Of a stretch of DNA of 64,000 nucleotides, positions 36,468-45,621 are shown piece after piece. Numbering within the stretch: the stretch's first letter is position 1; every line of letters starts with the position of its first letter. The position numbers and the translations under genes are program-made. The stretch is from UBA868 sp016776875 (GTDB taxonomy: Bacteria > Pseudomonadota > Gammaproteobacteria > Arenicellales > UBA868), in assembly GCA_051201585.1 (NCBI GenBank), contig CP179198.1:558001-622000 (forward strand). Direction: 5' to 3'. The notes beneath the pieces were generated by a model. It did no database searches, was not told the DNA's origin, and saw nothing but the letters and a program-made list of their open reading frames with translations.

Positions 36468-37046
36468 TTAATCTTTCTGAGCGGTTAGCCAGCCACTTTT
36501 TTCTAACTGATGCCGAAGCGGAGTTTGTACCTGCTTTGGGGCCTTATTGATATAGCGCCGAGCCTCGTCAAGCCCGACTTGGTGTAGCGTGTCGAGATGT
36601 TGGATTGCATTTTTGACGGTAAATGCATTTCCCGTGAAGTCCTCAAAGTTCCGTTTTCCATCTGTCCAAATCGCAGCGTCATACAGGCTCTTGTCGATCC
36701 AGTCTCTTAGAACGTCATGAGTTCGCTCATCCCAACAAAAATAGTCGTGGGTATTGCGATGAATAAAGCCGATATTTGATTTATCTGTTCTTTCGCGTGC
36801 TGCTAGATCAGAGATCGCTGACGCTAATTCCGTTTGTGAGCTGTCAATGATGCAAGTGGGGCAGACTTGCCCATCCTGATGGTCGATTACCAGCGCGAGC
36901 GCGAGTTGACGCTTTTTTGAGACGAGCGAAAACTCAAGGGGCAGTGCAGGGCCCGCGTACATTTTCCAGCCACCACACACTTTAGGTGCTAGATCGTCTA
37001 AGTCCCAGATTAATGATCCAAATCCGATGATGGCGATTTTGCTCAT
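36468..37046 (-). CDS. Gamma-glutamylcyclotransferase-like fold protein
   Basis: About 192 residues from ATG 37046; a GTG at 37067 would add seven residues. It begins 'KIAIIGFGSLIWDLDDL', which matches the substrate-binding YGSL-type loop at the start of gamma-glutamylcyclotransferase-like proteins. The catalytic Glu of true cyclotransferases could not be placed with confidence. The remaining sequence includes 'IDHQDGQVCPTCIIDSS' and a helical C-terminus. Function beyond the fold is unknown. It converges on the DUF411 gene with 68 bases between. Confidence 0.65.
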   Translation of the reverse strand: MSKIAIIGFGSLIWDLDDLAPKVCGGWKMYAGPALPLEFSLVSKKRQLALALVIDHQDGQVCPTCIIDSSQTELASAISDLAARERTDKSNIGFIHRNTHDYFCWDERTHDVLRDWIDKSLYDAAIWTDGKRNFEDFTGNAFTVKNAIQHLDTLHQVGLDEARRYINKAPKQVQTPLRHQLEKSGWLTAQKD

Positions 37047-37144
37047 TAGAGGCTCGATGGCGGACACGTGGCAGAAGTTGGTTCACGGGGTTTTGACACT
37101 GGGAGTTGATACTAGAAAAAACTAAAACAATCGACTAAACACCC

Positions 37145-37798
37145 ATGCGCAATCGTTTTACTTTCTCTTTTTCCGAGCTTCCCAGTTCGCTCCCGATATT
37201 CCCACTCTCAGGGGCGGTCCTTTTGCCCAACGGCCAGTTGCCGCTCAATATTTTTGAAGATCGGTATCTAAGCATGATTAACGATGCACTGTCGAATTCA
37301 CGCCTGGTGGGAATGGTGCAACCGAAGAACAATGCAGATAAAACTCACGATGAACTGTATGCGACCGGGTGTGCCGGGCGGATTGTGAGTTTCAGCGAAA
37401 CGCGTGACGACCGATATCTGATCATTCTGGCCGGCGTTTGCCGTTTTGATATTAAAGAAGAGATCGAATGCGCGAAGGGTTATCGTCGGGCCGAGGTTGT
37501 CTGGGATCGCTTCAGCGATGATTTGGGCGATGGGGACACTGATTTAGATGCCTCAGATTTAATTGAGTCAGCAAGAAGGTATACCGAGCAGAGGAAACTG
37601 TCTGTCGATTGGAGTGCTCTGGATCATCTAGAGCCTCGTGAACTCGTCGACACGCTGGCGTGTAGCCTTCCGTTTTCTCCTCAAGACAAACAAGGCCTCG
37701 TCGAGACTGTAGTGATTCGTGACCGCGTGCAGTTGTTAACCGCCCTGTGCGAATTCGGCGCCGTGGAGTTGAATGAGGGTTCTTCAGTGGCGCACTAG
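37145..37798 (+). CDS. Lon N-terminal-domain (LON substrate-binding) protein
   Basis: A 217-residue soluble protein that consists only of the substrate-recognition domain of Lon protease: 'LPIFPLSGAVLLPNGQLPLNIFEDRYL', seen in part as 'FPLSGAVLLPNGQLPL' and 'IFEDRYLSMI', then 'ATGCAGRIVSF' and 'GVCRFDI'. There is no AAA or peptidase domain. Such stand-alone proteins are common in Proteobacteria and may act as adaptors or chaperone-like factors, but their role is not established. Divergent from the GGCT-like gene and convergent with the Rieske gene. Confidence 0.88.
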   Translation: MRNRFTFSFSELPSSLPIFPLSGAVLLPNGQLPLNIFEDRYLSMINDALSNSRLVGMVQPKNNADKTHDELYATGCAGRIVSFSETRDDRYLIILAGVCRFDIKEEIECAKGYRRAEVVWDRFSDDLGDGDTDLDASDLIESARRYTEQRKLSVDWSALDHLEPRELVDTLACSLPFSPQDKQGLVETVVIRDRVQLLTALCEFGAVELNEGSSVAH

Positions 37799-37823
37799 TT
37801 GCGAATACTCGCGGAGCTCTTTG

Positions 37824-38159
37824 TTAGATATAGACCTCGACGTTGCCCTTTCGCACCCGCGTAGGGTAGCATTTCAGGCTAGTTTCTGCGGGCTCTTCTA
37901 GCGCTCGACCATCTCTGACACAAAAGCGACTCCCATGCAGGGGGCACTTAACGAGATCGTCCGTTAGGGATCCCGTTGACAGTGAAGCATCTTCGTGGGT
38001 GCAGGTATCATCGACGGCGAAGATTTGATTATCAATGTTTGCCAGTAAAATTCGATTCGCTTTTCGATCGAAACGTTTCATCGAGCTAGGTGGCAAGTCT
38101 CTTAACTCGTAGGTGGTGATCCACCGACTATCGCTTTCGAGAGGCGGTTTAGATTCCAT
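37824..38159 (-). CDS. Rieske [2Fe-2S] protein, NirD-like
   Basis: About 111 residues from ATG 38159, which overlaps the cysG stop by 11 bases and follows a GAGGAAG site; the longer frame would run 80 bases into cysG. The two iron-sulfur ligand boxes are 'CTHEDASLSTG' and 'CPLHGSRFCVRDG', giving Cys-x-His and Cys-x2-His ligands. It resembles the small subunit of assimilatory nitrite reductase or the ferredoxin part of ring-hydroxylating systems. Coupling to siroheme synthase suggests a siroheme-dependent nitrite or sulfite reductase partner encoded elsewhere. No NirB or oxygenase subunit is in the window. Confidence 0.85.
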   Translation of the reverse strand: MESKPPLESDSRWITTYELRDLPPSSMKRFDRKANRILLANIDNQIFAVDDTCTHEDASLSTGSLTDDLVKCPLHGSRFCVRDGRALEEPAETSLKCYPTRVRKGNVEVYI

Positions 38160-39598
38160 CGTTTCTTCCTCTGCCAGGTTCGGCAAGGACATTACCTTGT
38201 TCAGAAGCCGCTTCGGGATTAAACCAGGCGAGTTGATCATGAAGCTGCACCACGCTACCGATAATCAAAAGTGTGGGTGGCGTGACATCGTTACGGTTAA
38301 CCTTATCAACCAGACTTTCAAGCGTAGCAATAATGACTTTCTGGTTAATGGTGGTCCCTTGCTGAATGAGCGCCGTTGGTGTTGAAGCGATCATGCCATG
38401 CGCGATCAATTGTGAGCAAATCGATGCAAGACCTGTTAGCCCCATATAGATAACGACGGTCTGTCCCGGTTGGCAAAGCGCTTCCCAGTTCAAGTCGACC
38501 GAACCATCCTTTAGATGACCGGTCACAAATAAGCAGGACTGCGCATGATCTCGATGGGTGAGCGGAATCCCTGCATAGGAGGCGCAACCCGTCGCTGCAG
38601 TGACGCCTGGGATTACCTGAAAAGGGATGTTTTCATCGACAAGACCCTCAATCTCCTCACCGCCTCGACCAAAGATAAACGGATCACCGCCTTTCAGCCT
38701 GAGAACGCGCTTACCTTCTTTTGCGAGATTAAGAAGTAGTTTATTAATGTCACCCTGCGATACAACGTGATTAGATTTTTCTTTTCCAACGTATATGCGT
38801 TCAGCATCTCGCCTCACGAGATCCACAATTGCAGGTGCCACTAATCGATCATAGAGAACAACATCGGCTCGCTGCATTAGACGAAGTGCCCGAAAAGTCA
38901 AAAGATCAGGATCTCCCGGGCCTGCACCAACCAGATAAACTTCGCCGCGTTCGAAATGATGATCATTAGTGGAGTCGATCATTTTTTCAAAGCTCAAGTT
39001 GAGCGGAATGTTCTTTTCCAGCAAAGATAAGCTCAGCGACACGACCTTGAAAAACCTCTTCCCAAAATCCACGGCGAGAGTCAATTTTTCCGAGCGCTGT
39101 TTTGACTCGATCGCGATAGTCGCGCGCAAGACTGGCGAGCTGACCATAGGCGGCAGGAATCAACGTTTCAAGGCGAGCTTTCAGCATTCGAGCAAGCACA
39201 GGAGAGGCGCCGCCGGTTCCGATACAAATGATAACGGGGGAACGATCGACAATTGACGGCACGGTAAAAGTGCACAGATCTGGCTGGTCGACTACATTGA
39301 CAGGGATTCTTTTCTGGGTCGCGGTTTTCGATACCTCGGCGTTAACTTCTCGATTATTGGTCGCTGCAATGACAATCGAGATATCAGTGAGCAGTTCTGG
39401 CCTAAAACAGTCCTCGATCCATTGGATTTTTTTTGCGATAAAAAGCGCATGAACCTGCGAGCCAAGTGATGGTGAGACGACGGTAACGTCTGCTCCAGAG
39501 CGAATCAGAAGGTCAATTTTCCGCTCAGCAATATCACCCCCGCCAACGACTAACGCGCGAGCATTTTTGAGTTTGAGAAAGATGGGCAGTGCGTCCAT
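38149..39598 (-). CDS. cysG: Siroheme synthase (CysG), one frameshift between its two enzymes
   Basis: The N-terminal part, from ATG 39598 ('MDALPIFLKLKNARALVVGG'), is the precorrin-2 dehydrogenase/ferrochelatase with the NAD loop 'VVGGGDIAERK'. The C-terminal part is uroporphyrinogen-III C-methyltransferase: 'GEVYLVGAGPGDPDLLTFRA', 'RLKGGDPFIFGRGGEE' and 'YAGIPLTHRDHA'. As read, the first frame ends at TGA 38989-38987, and the second continues one base over, with an ATG at 38982. The span is 483 codons plus one base; removing one base of the short A-run near 38989-38991 fuses them as in E. coli CysG (457 residues). Two separate genes are an alternative, since both enzymes also exist alone. 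It makes siroheme from uroporphyrinogen III for nitrite or sulfite reductases. Confidence 0.88.
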
Positions 39599-39766
39599 GA
39601 TGCCGAAGTTTATTATGCAAACGATAAAAAAGCGCTCTCCCCATTGGGTAATAAATGTTTCCTCAGGTGTAATAGGCAATATCTGGGGACGCATAGGGTT
39701 TCTTGCTTTTTAGAACACGTTACTGGGATAGACTTTCGACTACCAAAAAAATAAGCGGGTTGTTTA

Positions 39767-40813
39767 ATGAGGCCGGTTCACTTAACTAAAATTCTAAGAT
39801 GCGAAATTTCAAGTCTTGATGAGGGAAGTCACACCCCCGTGATGTTGTGGGGTGCGCCTGGTGTTGGTAAATCCCAGATTGTGGCGCAAGTTGCCGCAGA
39901 GGAAAATTTACCCCTCATCGATATTCGTCTTTCACAGCTCGAACCGACCGATCTTCGAGGAATACCTTTTAGGGTAGACGACCGCGTTGAATGGGCGATT
40001 CCGTCAATGCTGCCTCACCCCAAGAAACATGGACTACAAGGGATCTTGTTTCTCGATGAGATTACGTCAGCCCCTCCCAGTGTTTCCGCTGCCGCCTACC
40101 AGTTGATATTGGATAGAAAATTAGGGGAATACGAAGTGCCTCAAGGATGGGCGATCATTGCGGCAGGTAATCGACAGGGTGACCGCGGCGTAACCTACAC
40201 AATGCCGGCGCCGTTAGCTAATCGATTTAGTCACTATGAAGTCGATGTCAATCTCGACGACTGGGTACGTTGGGCGTATCGGCGAGGGATTGATGATCGC
40301 GTTATTGGTTTTTTGCGATTTCGGCCAGAGATGATTTTTGATTTTGATACCGCTCAAAATCCAATCGCGTTTCCCTCGCCACGCTCATGGGAGTTTGCGC
40401 ATCGCGCACTGAAAAAGTTTTCCGATGTGCCCGATATGTTGAGTGGCGCCTTACAGGCTTGTGTCGGACCCGCGGCAGGTGTTGAGATGCATGCATTCAT
40501 TCGTCATCTGGACCAATTGCCTGATATTGACGCGATTCTCGCGGGCGATGACGTACCGGTTCCGGAAGATCTAGACCTTCAATATGCGGTGGCTTCAGCA
40601 TTAGTCGGGCGGGTGACGCAATCACCCGGTGATGATACTTTGACTGAGACGTGTTCAAGAATTTTGAGATACGCCGAACGATTTCCGCAAAAAGAGATGG
40701 GCGTAATGCTGGTTGCGGACCTGCATCGGGCGATTGGGCCTGACCTTTTTGCTGCTGAAGGCTTTCCTCAGTGGGCTCATCATGTCGCTGATGTTTTGCT
40801 AGCACAGGACTGA
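39767..40813 (+). CDS. MoxR-type AAA+ ATPase
   Basis: A 348-residue protein with Walker A 'GAPGVGKSQ', Walker B 'GILFLDEIT', sensor-1 'IIAAGNR' and the MoxR-like 'PAPLANRFSHYEVD' segment. Such ATPases act as chaperones that remodel or activate metalloenzymes together with a VWA-domain partner. The next gene starts directly after its stop and encodes exactly such a partner. The sequence 'LEPTDLRGIPF' shows it belongs to the group paired with DUF2201 proteins rather than to CbbQ/NorQ. The client is unknown. Its gene is divergent from cysG. Confidence 0.9.
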   Translation: MRPVHLTKILRCEISSLDEGSHTPVMLWGAPGVGKSQIVAQVAAEENLPLIDIRLSQLEPTDLRGIPFRVDDRVEWAIPSMLPHPKKHGLQGILFLDEITSAPPSVSAAAYQLILDRKLGEYEVPQGWAIIAAGNRQGDRGVTYTMPAPLANRFSHYEVDVNLDDWVRWAYRRGIDDRVIGFLRFRPEMIFDFDTAQNPIAFPSPRSWEFAHRALKKFSDVPDMLSGALQACVGPAAGVEMHAFIRHLDQLPDIDAILAGDDVPVPEDLDLQYAVASALVGRVTQSPGDDTLTETCSRILRYAERFPQKEMGVMLVADLHRAIGPDLFAAEGFPQWAHHVADVLLAQD

Positions 40814-41992
40814 ATGGACGCCAGCGCCGATTCACAAGACAGTCTGGAATCTAGAGTGAGCGCCGCGCGTGCTCGGCTCATTCTAGACCGTCCATTTTTG
40901 GGTGCGTTGGTTTTACGGTTGCCCGTCGAGTACACCAATGAGTCGTGGTGTAAAACAATCGCAACCGATGCTCACCAGATCTTTCTAAACCGGCAATATC
41001 TCGATGGATTGTCGCTATCCCAGATCGAGTTTGCGTTGGCCCATGAGGCACTACATTGTGCGCTCGCCCATTTTTCTCGCCGACAACATCGTGAGCAGCA
41101 CCGATGGGATATTGCTTGCGATTTTGCGGTGAACTCGCTTTTGGTTAACGATGGATTGGTGCCTGTTCCCGATGCTTTGCATTTAAGTGAGTTTGATGGT
41201 TTAAGCGCCGAAGAGATTTATCCGATGATTGAGGATGAACTTGATCGCTCGACACACGATGGGCATTTATACGATGGTCAGGCGACAGATGAGAATTCTG
41301 TGGCGCCTGATTCTCGAGCGTGTGGGGATCGTCCTGATACGCCATCACCCCTTAGTCCTATGGAGCGCACAAAGCTTGAGCAACAATGGCAAGAGCGACT
41401 TGCAGGTGCCGCCCAGCAAGCGCTTCAGGCAGGGCGGTTAAGCGCGTCACTCGCGCGGATGCTCAATTTGCTTATTACGCCTTCAGTTCCCTGGCGAAAC
41501 ACGCTCGCTAAATTTATGAGCATGCGCTCCCGGGATGACTTTGATTATGCTCGACCAGGGCGTCGGGAAGGTGATGCAATTCTTCCGGCGCTTAGAAGTG
41601 CCGGTATCGAAGTTGTGGTGGCGCTTGATACCAGTGGCTCGATTGCCGTTTCAGAGATGACCGAATTTGTAAGTGAAATTAATGCACTAAAGGGACAAGT
41701 CAGGGCTCGGATTGCGTTATTGGCATGTGATTCAGAAATCACTCCTGAATCGCCGGAAATTTATGAGCCCTGGGAGACAATGGCCATCCCTTTCACTCTT
41801 GGCGGCGGCGGCGGGACAGATTTTCGACCGGTTTTTAGGTGGATCAGTCATCAAGACAGATTTCCCGATCTTTTGATTTATTTCACGGATGGCAAAGGAA
41901 GATTTCCGTCATCCCCGCCCGATTATCCTGTTTTGTGGCTAGTCAAAGGGCCGGAAGCGCCTCCTTGGGGAGACAGGATTCAGCTCAATTAA
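40814..41992 (+). CDS. DUF2201 metallopeptidase-like protein with VWA-like domain
   Basis: A 392-residue protein starting immediately after the MoxR gene stop. The N-terminal half has 'FALAHEALHCALAHFSRR', a zinc-binding HExxH-like motif with a third His, as in the DUF2201 putative metallopeptidases. The C-terminal half is VWA-like: the MIDAS-type 'VVALDTSGSI', 'GGGGGTDFRPVF' and 'LLIYFTDG'. A Gly-rich acidic linker lies between (about 150-190). MoxR/VWA pairs assemble or activate target proteins. The peptidase motif may be active or only structural. Confidence 0.88.
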   Translation: MDASADSQDSLESRVSAARARLILDRPFLGALVLRLPVEYTNESWCKTIATDAHQIFLNRQYLDGLSLSQIEFALAHEALHCALAHFSRRQHREQHRWDIACDFAVNSLLVNDGLVPVPDALHLSEFDGLSAEEIYPMIEDELDRSTHDGHLYDGQATDENSVAPDSRACGDRPDTPSPLSPMERTKLEQQWQERLAGAAQQALQAGRLSASLARMLNLLITPSVPWRNTLAKFMSMRSRDDFDYARPGRREGDAILPALRSAGIEVVVALDTSGSIAVSEMTEFVSEINALKGQVRARIALLACDSEITPESPEIYEPWETMAIPFTLGGGGGTDFRPVFRWISHQDRFPDLLIYFTDGKGRFPSSPPDYPVLWLVKGPEAPPWGDRIQLN

Positions 41993-42423
41993 AATCCCGC
42001 TTGTTTGTAGAGTGCTTTCGCTCTGTCGGTATCTACAGTCGTGCCGCGTCCTTGTTCAAGCATTTGAGCCAGTGCGACCATAGCGCCTTGGAGTCCCTGT
42101 GCTACAGCCGCTTCAAACCATTTGATCGCCCTGACGTCGTCTCTCCCGACACAGTCACCTTCCATATACATAAAACCTAAACCATGAAGGGCAGGTCCGA
42201 ACTCCTGCTGAGCCGCGTTTTTCATCCATTTGTAGGCGAGAAGTTCGTTTCGGACAACGCCCAACCCATTCTGGTACATGATTGCAAGCCGATATTGGGC
42301 GTCCGGGTTTCCTGAGTTGGCAATGGGGCTTAGAAGTTTCATGGCCCGCGAAAAGTGTTTTGACTCAAATGCCGAAACGCCGCTCATCAAGTCCATTTGT
42401 TGGTTGTCGGGAGGAGTAGTCAT
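41989..42423 (-). CDS. Sel1-like repeat protein
   Basis: A 144-residue all-helical protein with three Sel1-type TPR repeats: 'AQYRLAIMYQNGLGVVRNEL', 'ALHGLGFMYMEGDCVGRDDV' and 'AMVALAQMLEQGRGTTVDTD', each with the Ala-Gly pattern and the loop that follows. No signal peptide is evident, so it should be cytoplasmic. These repeats mediate protein contacts. Its partner is unknown. The stop overlaps the stop of the VWA gene from the other strand. Confidence 0.88.
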   Translation of the reverse strand: MTTPPDNQQMDLMSGVSAFESKHFSRAMKLLSPIANSGNPDAQYRLAIMYQNGLGVVRNELLAYKWMKNAAQQEFGPALHGLGFMYMEGDCVGRDDVRAIKWFEAAVAQGLQGAMVALAQMLEQGRGTTVDTDRAKALYKQAGF

Positions 42424-42567
42424 ATCAAAAGGTCTTGAGATAATGATTTAAGATCTCAAGTCTAGATGGAATCCCATCATATCGAAATGTCTAAAGGGGA
42501 TATAGAGCGGAAAAGGACGGCATCATAAACTTAGGATTGTTCATCAAATTTAACTTATTAAATAAAA

Positions 42568-43656
42568 ATGAGACAGTATCTGCAAAAGATCGCGACGGGG
42601 CCGGAGCTTAGCAAAGACCTCTCGCGTGAAGAGGCAAAAAATGCAGCGGCCGAGATTTTATCGGGCGATGCGGATCCGGTACAGGCTGGCATATTTCTTA
42701 TTGCGCTTCGAATGAAGCGCGAGACCATGCCTGAAAATCTTGGTGTGCTCGATAGTTTGCTGGCTTACACCCATAGGGCAGTCTCGAAGACGCCAGAAGT
42801 TTTGGACCTCGCCGATCCCTACGATGGATTTACCCGGGGGATGCCTGCTGCTCCGTTTTTGCCCGCCGTGTTGGCGGCATGCGGAGTTCCAACGGTGAGT
42901 AATGGCGCAGAATCGGTAGGGCCAAAGTATGGTGCGACTCATCGGAAGGTGCTGCAAGCCGCGGGCGCGACGGTCAACTTAAAGCCAGAAGAGGCCGCGG
43001 AGCAAATTTCAGATCCTGATGTGGGATGGGCTTACGTCGATCAGCGGGTTGCGTGTCCTGCCCTTCATGCGCTAGTTGATCTAAGAGCGCGCATCGTTAA
43101 GCGACCCTGCCTGACAACGCTGGAGGTGTTACTGGGTTCGGTAAGAGGATTAAATAAGACTCATCTTGTTACCGGTTATGTTCATAAGCCCTATCCTCCA
43201 ATCTATACCGCTCTCGCCAGAGCATCCGGTTATGATTCGGCTGCTATCGTTCGTGGCGTCGAGGGCGGTGTTATTCCCTCTTTAAATCAGCCGTCAAAAT
43301 ATTTTTCTTATCAAGGGTTCGAGTCGGATATTGAAACGAGATTGGATCCATCGGATTATGGTGTGGCGTCATCGACTCGATGCGTTCCTTTGCCAGATAA
43401 TTTACCGACGCGTCCGGTGGATGACGATATTAAGGGTCCAATAGATGCCGATGGTTTAGCAGAAGCAGCGGCTAGAGCCGGTATCGCAGCATTGGAGGGC
43501 TTACAGGGGCCAATGCGAGAAAGCCTCATTTATGGCGCGGCTATTTATCTGCAGCATTTGGGAATCGCTACAGACCCGATCGCCGCTGCTAAAAAAGTCA
43601 GAGAGGTGCTGGATAGCGGAGAAGCGCGTCGGCGTTTTGAACTTGCTAGTTGTTAA
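42568..43656 (+). CDS. Anthranilate phosphoribosyltransferase-like protein (TrpD homologue lacking PRPP motifs)
   Basis: A 362-residue protein with the two-domain fold of nucleoside phosphorylase/TrpD enzymes: the helical N-terminal 'LSREEAKNAAAEILSGDADPVQAGIFLIALRMK' (in part 'ILSGDADPVQAGIFLIALRM') and later 'GPKYGATHRKVLQAAGA'. The catalytic PRPP loop of TrpD, normally GTGGD, reads 'DLADPYDGFTRG', and the KHGNR-like motif reads 'SNGAES'. It is therefore unlikely to make phosphoribosyl-anthranilate in the usual way. Its stop overlaps the stop of phosphoribulokinase on the other strand by four bases. A role near ribulose or ribose phosphate metabolism is suggested by position only. Confidence 0.75.
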   Translation: MRQYLQKIATGPELSKDLSREEAKNAAAEILSGDADPVQAGIFLIALRMKRETMPENLGVLDSLLAYTHRAVSKTPEVLDLADPYDGFTRGMPAAPFLPAVLAACGVPTVSNGAESVGPKYGATHRKVLQAAGATVNLKPEEAAEQISDPDVGWAYVDQRVACPALHALVDLRARIVKRPCLTTLEVLLGSVRGLNKTHLVTGYVHKPYPPIYTALARASGYDSAAIVRGVEGGVIPSLNQPSKYFSYQGFESDIETRLDPSDYGVASSTRCVPLPDNLPTRPVDDDIKGPIDADGLAEAAARAGIAALEGLQGPMRESLIYGAAIYLQHLGIATDPIAAAKKVREVLDSGEARRRFELASC

Positions 43657-44555
43657 GTATTTGGTAGGTAATCACTGCGCTGCGACTCATATTTTTTTTT
43701 CATTATGGTATCGATAATCGGAGCAAGAATTAATTCCATTGCGAGGCCCATTTTTCCGCCTGGCACTACAATTGTGTTGCGTCGCGAAATAAATGAATCA
43801 TGAATCATTGATAACAGATATGGAAAATCGATGTCGAATTTTGCGGGGTCTCGAAAGCGAATGACGACAAAACTCTCGTCCGCCGTTGGAATATCTCGTG
43901 CCACGAAAGGATTCGAAGTATCGACGGTTGGCACCCGCTGAAAATTAATATCAGTTCTTGAAAACTGCGGCGCAATATAGTGGACGTAGTCGTGCATTCG
44001 ACGTAGGATCGTATCGGTCACGGCGTCAGGCTCATATCCTCGACTACCGGTATCTCGATGAATTTTTTGAATCCACTCCAGATTGACGATCGGGACGACA
44101 CCGACCAGTAAGTCCACATGTTGGGCGATGTTTACGTCGCCATTAACCACGCCTCCATGTAATCCCTCATAGAATAGAAGATCACTTGGCGACGACATCT
44201 CCTGCCAAGGGGTGAAGGTGCCTGGCTTTTGACGATATTCTGCAGCTTCGTTGTCGTTATGAAGATAATAGCGTATTTCCCCGATACCGGTTTTACCGTA
44301 GCTTCTAAATAAATTTTCCAGCTTGTCGAAATGATTACCATCAGGTCCAAAATGACTTAGATTTTGACCCTCAAGGTGAGCCTGGGTAACGGCATCCTGC
44401 ATTTGATATCGATCGAACTTGTGAAAGCTGTCTCCCTCCACAACCTCTGCGATGAGACTTTCGCGCATGAAGATATGCTCGACTGCCGTTTTTACCGTAC
44501 TGGTGCCAGCACCAGAAGAGCCGGTTACTGCAATAATGGGGTGCCTTTGGGACAT
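43653..44555 (-). CDS. prk: Phosphoribulokinase
   Basis: A 300-residue enzyme of the short proteobacterial type. It phosphorylates ribulose 5-phosphate to ribulose 1,5-bisphosphate for RuBisCO. The N-terminal P-loop is 'AVTGSSGAGTSTVK', followed by 'VEGDSFHKFDRYQM' with the catalytic base Asp, 'LSHFGPDGNHFDKLE', 'LLFYEGLHGGVV' and 'IQKIHRDTGSRGYEPDAV'. The sequence is of the PrkB/CbbP kind of Gammaproteobacteria, rather than the long plant and cyanobacterial type. RuBisCO genes are not in the window. It is transcribed away from the adjacent CbbR-type gene, across a palindrome that could be the regulator's site. Confidence 0.95.
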   Translation of the reverse strand: MSQRHPIIAVTGSSGAGTSTVKTAVEHIFMRESLIAEVVEGDSFHKFDRYQMQDAVTQAHLEGQNLSHFGPDGNHFDKLENLFRSYGKTGIGEIRYYLHNDNEAAEYRQKPGTFTPWQEMSSPSDLLFYEGLHGGVVNGDVNIAQHVDLLVGVVPIVNLEWIQKIHRDTGSRGYEPDAVTDTILRRMHDYVHYIAPQFSRTDINFQRVPTVDTSNPFVARDIPTADESFVVIRFRDPAKFDIDFPYLLSMIHDSFISRRNTIVVPGGKMGLAMELILAPIIDTIMKKKYESQRSDYLPNT

Positions 44556-44649
44556 GACAGCAATAAATTCCTTTAAAAATATGTACTAGGAAAGAATCAG
44601 TATTAATTTTGCCTAAAAATGTATTAGATTAAGCAACATGTTTTAATTT

Positions 44650-44675
44650 TATAGATAAGTTTATGTTTATCTATA
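44650..44675. promoter_or_regulatory. Palindromic operator candidate between prk and cbbR
   Basis: A perfect 9-base inverted repeat, TATAGATAA at 44650-44658 and TTATCTATA at 44667-44675, with 8 bases between. It lies in the 166-base divergent space. LysR-type regulators, CbbR included, bind AT-rich interrupted dyads of the T-N11-A kind, and CbbR sites carry TNA-N7/8-TNA. The dyad sits 47 bases before the cbbR start, as expected for an autoregulatory site. Binding is inferred. Confidence 0.55.
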
Positions 44676-44721
44676 TGGATAATATTCTACTTAAGTATGA
44701 ATTCTCCAGAGGCTAGGTGCA

Positions 44722-45621
44722 ATGCACATCACAGTTCGTCAACTACAGGTTTTTGAGGCGGTTGCCCGTCGTCTGAGCTATACACGAGCCGCTGAAGAGC
44801 TTCATCTGACTCAGCCCGCCGTGTCAATGCAGATTAAGCAGTTAGAAGGGTCTGTTGGAATGCCGTTATTTGAGCAAATGGGGAAAAAGATTTATCTCAC
44901 ACAGGCCGGAACGGCTATGCTCTCCCATTCCCGAAATATTATGCAAAATCTCGCCGCCGCTGCGGAAGAGATGAATGATCTCAGAGGGGCTGACTCCGGC
45001 CGGCTTCGAATATCGATTGCATCAACGGTCAATTATTTCGCTACCCAGTTACTCGCCGTTTTTGCCCGTGAACACCCCTCGGTAGAGATCATATTGGATG
45101 TAACCAATCGCGAGTCACTTCTTAACAGGCTTGAGGCTAATGTTCCAGACCTGGTGTTAATGGGCAAACCGCCTGCCGACATGGATTTGGTGTCAGAGCC
45201 GTTCATGGATAATCCGCTGGTGATGATCGCCGCTACCGATCATCCGCTGGCAAGCCGGAAAAAAATTCCAATTCACGATCTCGCGGATACTGGGTTTCTT
45301 GTCCGGGAGTCGGGCTCCGGCACTCGAGCCGCAATGGAGCGATTTTTTGTCGAGCAGGACTTTTCTTATAAAAAAGGTATGGAGTTAATGGGGAACGAAG
45401 CGGTAAAGCAGGGGGTTGAGGCCGGCCTCGGTCTTGCCCTTGTTTCTGTGCACACCGTGGAGCAAGAGCTCGTATTGAATCGTTTAGTGAAGCTTGATGT
45501 TGAGGGACTGCCGATCATGAGGCGCTGGTATGTAGCGCATCGCCGAGGGAAACGTCTGTCGGCGACAGCCCAGGCTTTTCGTGAATTTGTTTTGGAGGCT
45601 GGCGTGAAGGCATCCATTTAA
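44722..45621 (+). CDS. cbbR: LysR family regulator, CbbR type
   Basis: A 299-residue regulator. The winged helix-turn-helix is 'AVARRLSYTRAAEELHLTQP' and 'AVSMQIKQLEGSVGMPLFEQ', very close to CbbR/RbcR proteins ('LHLTQPAVSMQIKQLE'). The effector domain (about 90-299) has 'GRLRISIASTVNYFA' and 'VRESGSGTRAAMERF', the latter typical of CbbR and CysB-like sensors. CbbR activates Calvin-cycle operons in response to metabolites such as RuBP and NADPH. Divergent placement next to prk supports this assignment over a generic LysR role. Confidence 0.85.
   Translation: MHITVRQLQVFEAVARRLSYTRAAEELHLTQPAVSMQIKQLEGSVGMPLFEQMGKKIYLTQAGTAMLSHSRNIMQNLAAAAEEMNDLRGADSGRLRISIASTVNYFATQLLAVFAREHPSVEIILDVTNRESLLNRLEANVPDLVLMGKPPADMDLVSEPFMDNPLVMIAATDHPLASRKKIPIHDLADTGFLVRESGSGTRAAMERFFVEQDFSYKKGMELMGNEAVKQGVEAGLGLALVSVHTVEQELVLNRLVKLDVEGLPIMRRWYVAHRRGKRLSATAQAFREFVLEAGVKASI

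Noticed and set aside
39767..41992. MoxR/VWA pair as CbbQ/CbbO RuBisCO activase
   Set aside because: The VWA protein has a DUF2201-type peptidase motif and is half the length of CbbO; the ATPase is longer than CbbQ and lacks its typical sequence. RuBisCO genes are not adjacent.
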